From NCBI GenBank assembly GCA_033065855.1, contig JAVXUO010000131.1, positions 384,501 to 448,500 on the forward strand: a DNA stretch of 64,000 nt, read 5' to 3'. The translations under genes and the position numbers were made by a program. Position 1 is the stretch's first letter, and the number at the start of each line of letters is the position of its first letter. Below are positions 57,268 to 64,000 of the stretch, in pieces. The notes under the pieces are model-generated. The model was not told the DNA's origin and searched no databases. It saw nothing but the letters and a program-made list of their open reading frames with translations. This DNA is from Escallonia rubra (taxonomy: Eukaryota > Streptophyta > Magnoliopsida > Escalloniales > Escalloniaceae).

Positions 57268-58016
57268 TTGCGAGTTTTGAGACGAGAGAAAAGAAAAGAA
57301 GAGAAAAGAAGAGAAGGGAAGACAATTATCCTTCCTCTTGTTTGTGAGTTTAAGAGAGAAAAGAAAGTATCATTCTTTTATCTTGTTTGTGAGTTCAGCA
57401 GAAAAGAAAAGAAAAGACACGTGATTACGTATATACCCTTATAATAAATTGTGATAATTCTAACAAAGATTATGAATGTATGATCCTAAAAAAACATGAT
57501 TTTGTTGGTAAAATAATTTAGTTATCGATAAATCATACAAAATACATATCATACTAATGTCATAAGCCTTACATAGTTGATTAATTTCATCATGTAAAAA
57601 ACAAAAATAGCCATGAGATCACGACAAACATCCCAACATCTAAATCTAATTAATGTCACACCAAAAGTAAAATAATCAGTTACGAGTCAACTCTAATATC
57701 TAAAACAATCACTTAATTGTAAATAAAGTGATAAGCTTCCATAAGAAACCTCAAAACCTAGAAGTCATTCAAAATTTAGTCTTCATTGTCTCAAGGGTAA
57801 TATGGGCATTATTAAAATGTTACTTATGAGAGTTTCCTTTCTCTCCGTTTCTTCCCAATTTTGGGAGGAAAGATTTAGAGACGAAAGAAGCCCAAACTTT
57901 CCTCCCCTTTCTCTTCTTTTCTCTCCTTAAAAAAAACTCACAAATTAGAGAAAAGGGAGGAAAGGAGTTACTTTCCTTTCTTTTCCTTCCATTTCTCTCC
58001 TAAAAAAAACTCGCAA
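57268..58016. mobile_element. Small inverted-repeat element in the LINE 3' part
   Basis: The left end TTGCGAGTTTT and the complement of the right end, TTGCGAGTTTTT, are inverted. AGAGAAAAGAAAAG-rich text on the left mirrors CTTTTCTCTCC-rich text on the right. About 750 bp, no ORFs. LINE-like coding flanks it on both sides. The target duplication is not clear. Confidence 0.55.
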
Positions 58017-58200
58017 CTCGTCGTTGTTCTGCTTTAATAGGTTTAATGACCATTACTGTTATTCGCTGGTCACTTTTGCTTGGTAGAAACGCTTTAATTT
58101 TCGAAGGACTTAAATTTTCACCATGCCAAATCATTCAGCAGTCGTTTCTTGCTCTCTCATATTAAGGGTACGAGGCCTTTTCTTTGTTGTTTTTGTCGAA
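58017..58200 (+). pseudogene. LINE ORF2 C-terminal tail
   Basis: Resumes after the small insertion with WSLLLGRNALIFEGLKFSP and CQIIQQSFLAL, the end motif after zf-RVT in plant L1 ORF2 (Trp ... Arg-Asn ... Phe). The LINE's 3' end and poly-A tail were not located. Confidence 0.6.
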
Positions 58201-59278
58201 TAATGCGTCATGATCACTCCTTTTGTGTGGATAAACTTGACTATTTTCATCATTTCTTGTCCCCCCACCCCCCACCCCCCCCAAAAAAAATATTACATTA
58301 CTCTCGAAGTTGTGATTGTACGATTCATTCTTCTCCTGCTGTTTGTGCTCTCTCTGTGGCCGGCTCTCTAACTGCTAAGGGGCTGTACGTTTTACGTTTT
58401 TCAGTTTTCATTTTTGTAATGATGATGAATAAGATGCCTTTTTTCGTGTATGTTTACGTTTTTTCCGGTTCCGTTTTGAATAAAATTTTCAAATAGTATC
58501 AAAAAAGCTGAAAACACCCAATTACCTTTTTCCTTGAATTGTATTCTCGTTGTTAGAGAATACATAATCCAGTCCACTGTCCACAATTTCTTGGGCATGA
58601 CATTCTGACGCCCCCAGCTGTTTCGTCTATTCTCATAGCCTCTCCCAGCTTTTTTTTCTTTCTCTGCTCTCTCTCATTCATTATCTCCTCCATATTTCCA
58701 TGAATAACCCCTCTTCTGTTCACTCTCAAGAAGCCAATCCCAGATCAGAAGGCGTCGAAGGAGAACCTGCACCGGAAGAAAAAAAAAACCCACATCTGGC
58801 TGCCAAAGATCCATTCTAAACACGACAAAGTCGCCGCCGGTACCCGCCGTATCCGAAACAAGCACTCACCATTCCGTAGTCGGAGAGAATGACGTCCCCT
58901 CTTCTGCCCAGCTCCTCGAGGTACGACCATCTCTCTCTCTTTTAATTTCTCTTTTGTTGGATCTCCATATGAAAGATCTTGGACATCTGAGCGACTTCCC
59001 GGGTATTGAGGTAGTTGGTCACGACGCGCTAATGCGGCTGTGGTTGGTTGAGGTGCCGCGACCGTTCTTCACTTCAGCCCGACAGGCTCCTCAAGGTCAT
59101 AGCACATGTCCTTCGCTTCTTTGCAATCGGTGACGTTGCCACCACCTGTGTTGCAAAGCAGTATGATGTGCAACCAGGAAAAAAACCATACATTAGATAA
59201 GACTACCAACATATGGATTAGGTTTTTCTTCTAATTAACTTTTTGACATGAGGAGAGGAAAGAAAGCATGCCCTAGGA
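58201..59278. other. Unassigned region, possible gene 5' end
   Basis: C-rich (58260-58280) then low-complexity sequence. At 58700 an ATG opens MNNPSSVHSQEANPRSEGVE with codons that look ordered. An A10 run near 58779, a stop at 58817 and a switch to a frame reading PAVSETSTHHSVVGENDVPS follow, then GAG/GTACGA, a possible splice donor near 58920. A CT-rich leader precedes the ATG. It could be the first exon of a low-copy gene or of another transposon; I cannot name it. Confidence 0.3.
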
Positions 59279-59287
59279 TTACAGTTA

Positions 59288-60646
59288 GAGAAAATTAGGA
59301 AAAAGTGGGTTTTTGGGTAAAATATTTGGGGTTGGTGGTTTTTTTTTGGGAAATTGTGAAAAGAGGGGGGGTAACTTTGAAATCTCTGAAAAGTGGGTTG
59401 GGTTGAAAAAAAATGGGTTTTTTGAAACTCACTATTTCCCCTTCCCCAAAATACCCTTCCCCGCCCAACTCTTCTCCCCCAATCCCTTCAGACCCCTCCC
59501 CCTCCAAAATTCTGCCTACCCCCACTCCACCCCCCACCCTGCTGCTGTAACACCAGTAGTGTAAACCCATTTTGAGTGTAACCATGAGTGCATGAGTGTA
59601 GTGTAATGTGTGTATGTGAGTGCTATGTGTGGTGATGTGTGTGTGAACCTGTGTGTGTGTATGTAATATATATCCACGAAGTGGTGTTACAGAGGAAGGA
59701 GAATGAGATGAAAATGGGGAGCAAGGGAAGCTGCGTGAACAGTAACCACGAAGTGGTGTTACAGAGGAAGGAGAATGAGATGAAAATGGGGAGCAAGAGC
59801 AGCTACGTGAACAGTAACCACGAAGTGGTGTTACAGAGGAAGGAGAATGAGATGAAAATGGGGAGCAAAGGAAGCTGCGTGAACAGTAACCACGAGCTGG
59901 TGGAGAGAAAGAAAAGAAAGGAAGAAGAAGAGAACCGAGCGGGTATTTGAGTTAGCGTTAAGTTTTGCACGTGCATATGTTAACGCAGGCTTATCGTTAG
60001 CAAGTGAAAATTTACAGTATAATACATTTGACCATATTAGAATTCTTGGCAAAGTTTTATAATTTTCTGAGATCGTATGAATTTTTAGTATTTTCTGTAA
60101 TTTCAGATTTGGAAAATTCTTTTGGAGCCTTTAAACCCAGAAAATGTTCTGGGAAAAATTAGAGTAATGTTCTTATGGTATAAATAAGACTTAGTTTGAA
60201 TTTGATGATTTTTGGAGTTGTTTTGCTATGATTTCCATATCGCATTGGTTTTAGCAAAACAAAAATCTAAAAATATTTTTATGTCTTTTAAATTTTGATT
60301 TTTATTTGTATTATTTTTTTATATACTTTAATGTTCTATTAAATATTATGGGACTTATTTTGCAGCTGTAGGTAATTATTGCTATTATTGGGTTTTCATT
60401 GTATTTAAAGAAATTATTTTAATTCGAAAATATTCAAAAATTCAGAAAATGCATATTTTGACTTTTAATAATATTTTAAGCTATAAGAGTATTTTAGTAT
60501 AAATTATTATAAATTCTAGAGTGTCGGTACCCGTTAAGGAGTGTATAGGATTTTTTGTCAGGTTGGCCGTGTGCGAGAACTGTTTTGAGTGCGCGATTTT
60601 CAGAGAGAGTGGGTACGCAGTGGGTAGTTGCCCACCCCCAGTAGCG
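59288..60646 (+). repeat. Left arm of the palindromic element
   Basis: Inverted copy of 62687-63971 with scattered substitutions. It holds three full 72-bp repeats (starting 59675, 59747, 59819; core CACGAAGTGGTGTTACAGAG) and a partial fourth; the right arm has one fewer. Confidence 0.93.
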
Positions 60647-62686
60647 TTATCTACTTACCAAATGGGGAACTAGTTTTGCACAGGAAATTCAGGCGGTGGT
60701 TTTGAAAAGCGTTTGCAAGACATCTCGTGTTTCCTGAAGGGGAAATAGTCTATTCACATATATTAGTACTAGGTTGGCTTAATTGGCCTGAATAGGGTAA
60801 GTTGGTACACTTCCACTATTGCCAGAAACCCAGACAATGGATGTTACAGTTTTTTTCGGTTTGTGTTACTATTCATCACATGTCATGTCTTAATATTCAT
60901 TCACATGTCATGTGCCCAAAAAAATTCATCCAGACAATGGAAGTGCTCGTCTAGTTTACGTGCGAATATTGGGGTCCCATGAACAACAAGGAAGTGGAAG
61001 TGTAGGCGCAAACGGATCGTGGTGGCACCAGTCGGTTTGTGCGAAAACAACAGTCAATTTCTGCGAAAACACCAATCGGTTTCTGCAAAAACACCAGTCG
61101 GTTTCTGCAAAACCACCAGTCGATTTCTGCAAACGTGCTCGTCGGATTGTGCGGATGCGCAAGTCAATTTATGCAAAAGTTAGCATATGGGGTTCGGGCC
61201 CCGCAAGAAAAACGATCTCGGCGGGACCACTACATATGTGGGGGGCCCTTGCGGGCCCCACGCAAACACATTGCCCTTGCACCTCTCATGTTCACTGAGG
61301 GCTGTCAGTGTCCCCTGCTAGTATGCGAACTCGGTTTTATGAAATTACGTAACCTCTCCGTTAGGGCGCATCTTATCGCCCAGTTTCATCGTGGTTGTTT
61401 CGGCCATGAGGAGTCCGATGCGGGGTGGTTGATGTGTTTAGTGTGAATTTTCTAAAGAAGCGGAAGTGTAGACGCAAATGGATCGTGGTGGCACCAGTCG
61501 GTTTCTGCGAAAACACCAGTCAGTTTCTGCAAAAACACCAGTCGGTTTCGCAAAACCACCGGTCGGTTTCTGCAAATGTGCTCATCGGATTGTGCGGATG
61601 CACAAGTCAATTTATGCAAAACTTACGGGGCGGAGCCCAGCTCCATTTCTTCTGGGTGGGAGCACTACATACGTGGGATGACCGTGTGGAAATCACGGGC
61701 TAAGCGGAACATTGCCAACTTATACTATTCAACCTTTGCAGCGCATGGCCATCTTAGCCATGACCAAGGGCTGCTCGCTAATATTATCTGTTGTTGAAAG
61801 TCCCGTAAAGGTACTTCTTCATGGGACCCCCTTATTCGCACGTAAACTAGACGAGCACGTCCCATAAAGGTACTTAAAATGACCTTAGCCTTCCCCATGT
61901 ACTTAAAATGACCTCCGTAAGTTTTGCATAAATTGACTTGCGCATCCGCACAATCCGATGAGCACATTCTCAGAAACCGATCGGTGGTTTTGCGAAACCG
62001 ACTGGTGTTTTTGCAGAAACCGACTGGTGTTTTCGCAGAAACCGACTGGTGCCACCACGATCCGTTTGCGTCTACACTTCCGCTTCCTTAGAAAATTCAC
62101 GCTAAACACATCAACCACCCGCATTGGACTCCTCATGGCCGAAACAACCACGATGAAACTGGGCGATAAGATGCGCCCTAACGGAGAGGTTACGTAATTT
62201 CATAAAACCGAGTTCGCATACTAGCAGGGGACACTGACAGCCCTCAGTGAACACGAGAGGTGCAAGGGCAATGTGTTTGCGAGAGCCTGCCTCTTACTAA
62301 TCTCTGTCATTGTGGTTCTGTTGCTGCAAGCAAGGATACAAATAGATCACCAAAATTGCATTGTAATCCTTGTTTTCCTTATGTTGTTCCTTGTTCGGCA
62401 TTATCGAAAACAAATGAGAAGAAAAACAAATAAACCGCTGTCATCAATCAGTACTTTTCAAACGCTTGGGCATCTCTCTCTCTCTCTCTCTCTCTAGACA
62501 TCACCATCTACAACCAGCCCCTTCATCTGGACACATCAACATCTACCAGCAGCCCATTCAACTTCTGGACACATCACCATCTACAACCATTTGTGAAGCC
62601 GTGAACGGATGGTGCCCCTCATTCTCTAAGCGAGAGAGAAGGAGGCAGTAGGTGGGCACGTGCCCCCCTGTGCCCCCCGCTGCCTC
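60647..62686. repeat. Central region with nested inverted repeats
   Basis: About 61263-61625 is the inverted copy of about 61915-62275, separated by roughly 290 bp. A related third copy lies at about 60915-61185. All contain a 21-22-bp tandem word ACCAGTCGGTTTCTGCAAAA (61030-61130, 61490-61580, and inverted at 61965-62050). Alternating frames stay open across these repeats without recognisable protein domains. Confidence 0.85.
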
Positions 62687-62694
62687 CGCTACTG
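62480..62694 (-). mobile_element. hAT-like terminus inside the palindromic element
   Basis: On minus from 62694 it reads CAGTAGCGGAGGCAG, followed by CACGTGCCCACC and CTGCCTCC words and GATGTCCAGA/GATGTGTCCAGA repeats. This matches the start of the 972-bp hAT at 32027. The other hAT end and a duplication were not found, so it is partial. Confidence 0.6.
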
Positions 62695-63971
62695 GGGGTG
62701 GGCAACTACCCACTGCGTACCCACTCTCTCTGAAAATCGCGCACTCAAAACAGTTCTCGCACACGGCCAACCTGACAAAAAATCCTATACACTCCTTAAC
62801 GGGTACCGACACTCTAGAATTTATAATAATTTATACTAAAATACTCTTATAGCTTAAAATATTATTAAAAGTCAAAATATGCATTTTCTGAATTTTTGAA
62901 TATTTTCGAATTAAAATAATTTCTTTAAATACAATGAAAACCCAATAATAGCCATAATTACTTCCAGCTGCAAAATAAGTCCCATAATATTTAATGGAAC
63001 ATTAAAGTATATATAAAAATTATAGAAATAAAAATCAGAATTTAAAAGACATAAAAATATTTTTAGATTTTTCGTTTTGCTAAAACCAATGCGATATGGA
63101 AATCATAGCAAAACAACTCCAAAAATCATCAAATTCAAACTAAGTCTTATTTATACCATAAGAACATTACTCTAATTTTTCCCAGAACATTTTCTGGGTT
63201 TAAAGGCTCCAAAAGAATTTTCCAAATCTGAAATTACAGAAAATACTAAAAATTCATACGATCTCAGAAAATTATAAAACTTTGCCAAGAATTCTAATAT
63301 GGTCAAATGTATTATACTGTAAATTTTCACTTGCTAACGATAAGCCTGCGTTAACATATGCACGTGCAAAACTTAACGCTAACTCAAATACCCCGGTTCT
63401 CTTCTTCTTCCTTTCTTTTCTTTCTCTCCACCAGCTCGTGGTTACTGCTCACGTAGCTTCCTATGCTCCCCATTTTCATCTCATTCTCCTTCCTCTGTAA
63501 CACCACTTCGTGGTTACTGTTCACGCAGCTTCCCTTGCTCCCCATTTTCATCTCATTCTCCTTCCTCTGTAACACCACTTCGTGGATATATATTACATAC
63601 ACACACACAGGTTCACACACACATCACCACACATAGCACTCACATACACACATTACACTACACTCATGCACTCATGGTTACACTCAAAATGGGTTTACAC
63701 TACTGGTGTTACAGCAGCAGGGTGGGGGGTGGAGTGGGGGTAGGCAGAATTTTGGAGGGGGAGGGGTCTGAAGGGATTGGGGGAGAAGAGTTGGGCGGGG
63801 AAGGGTATTTTGGGGAAAGGGAAATAGTGAGGTTCAAAAAACCCATTTTTTTTCAACCCAACCCACTTTTCAAAGATTTCAAAGTTACCCCCCCTCTTAT
63901 CACAATTTCCCAAAAAAAAACCACCAACCCCAAAAATTTTACCCAAAAACCCACTTTTTCCTAATTTTCCC
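62687..63971 (-). repeat. Right arm of the palindromic element
   Basis: Reverse complement of the left arm, 1285 bp. It is shorter by about 74 bp, essentially one 72-bp unit. It ends 29 bp before the window edge, with the TTACAGTTA duplication outside it. Confidence 0.93.
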
Positions 63972-64000
63972 TTACAGTTACATAGAGAGGAACCAAAGAA

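Larger units (their letters stand above)
59288..63971. mobile_element. Mutator-like palindromic element, 4.7 kb
   Basis: Ends GAGAAAATTAGG (59288) and, on the complement, GGGAAAATTAGG (63971). Perfect 9-bp duplications TTACAGTTA lie at 59279-59287 and 63972-63980, as Mutator-like transposition produces. The arms 59288-60646 and 62687-63971 are inverted copies of about 1.3 kb. The centre has a second inverted repeat and a hAT-like terminus. No transposase found, so it is non-autonomous. Open frames in the arms mirror each other and look non-coding. Confidence 0.9.

Noticed and set aside
61039..62151. Frames with repeated RFLQKHQSVS-type text
   Set aside because: Produced by the 21-22-bp tandem repeat in the palindromic centre; mirrored in the inverted copies, with no domain.
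1..64000. tRNA, rRNA or other structural RNA genes
   Set aside because: No cloverleaf with A/B boxes, no 5S or rRNA core, and no snoRNA-like boxes could be supported by reading. A tRNAscan and Rfam search would be decisive.

Overview
The window is a nuclear, repeat-dominated segment of a flowering plant, probably a eudicot. Almost everything I can support is a transposable element or a viral fossil: a Sirevirus-type Copia element, a chromodomain Gypsy fragment, CACTA and Mutator-like transposons with introns, hAT elements, a TRIM array, an L1 LINE and an endogenous pararetrovirus. I see no confident host gene, no tRNA or rRNA gene and no CRISPR array. Nearly every coding region carries stops or frameshifts.

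Layout. 1-869: decayed Copia gag/protease. About 870-2086: probable LTR on the minus strand. 2455-30869: remains of one CACTA transposon, with TNP2 transposase, a second Transposase_24-type gene, subterminal repeats and a right terminus reading CACTACAAGAAA inward. It has been opened by later insertions. The first is a 10.3-kb Sirevirus (2572-12829, target duplication GTGAT), itself hit by a solo LTR of its own family (9780-11064, duplication CACGC). The second is an LTR-like block (15161 to about 18321). The third is a 9-kb Mutator-like element (about 18925-28046). That Mutator-like element carries a FAR1/MULE transposase on plus, a plant-mobile-domain plus Ulp1-protease gene on minus, and between their 3' ends about 25 copies of a palindromic 77-bp repeat that shares its hairpin with the terminal inverted repeats.

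30870-40935: a 972-bp hAT element (32027-32998, duplication AATAGAAG) and a decayed Caulimoviridae-like pararetrovirus on minus, with a 230-bp internal tandem duplication and a GGT-rich insert. 40936-43071: tandem TRIM array with an exact 360-bp period. 43072-46418: 3' end of a Tekay-like Gypsy element (minus), bracketed by TRIM LTRs in opposite orientations.

47179-58200: one L1-type LINE split by two solo LTRs with clean 5-bp duplications (50460-52666, AATGT; 52784-55047, CATCA) and by a small inverted-repeat element. 59288-63971: a second Mutator-like element with 1.3-kb inverted arms, a 9-bp duplication TTACAGTTA and a second palindrome nested in its centre.

The best candidates for something little described are the 18.9-28.0 kb Mutator-like element, with its hairpin array between convergent genes, and the nested palindrome at 59.3-64.0 kb.
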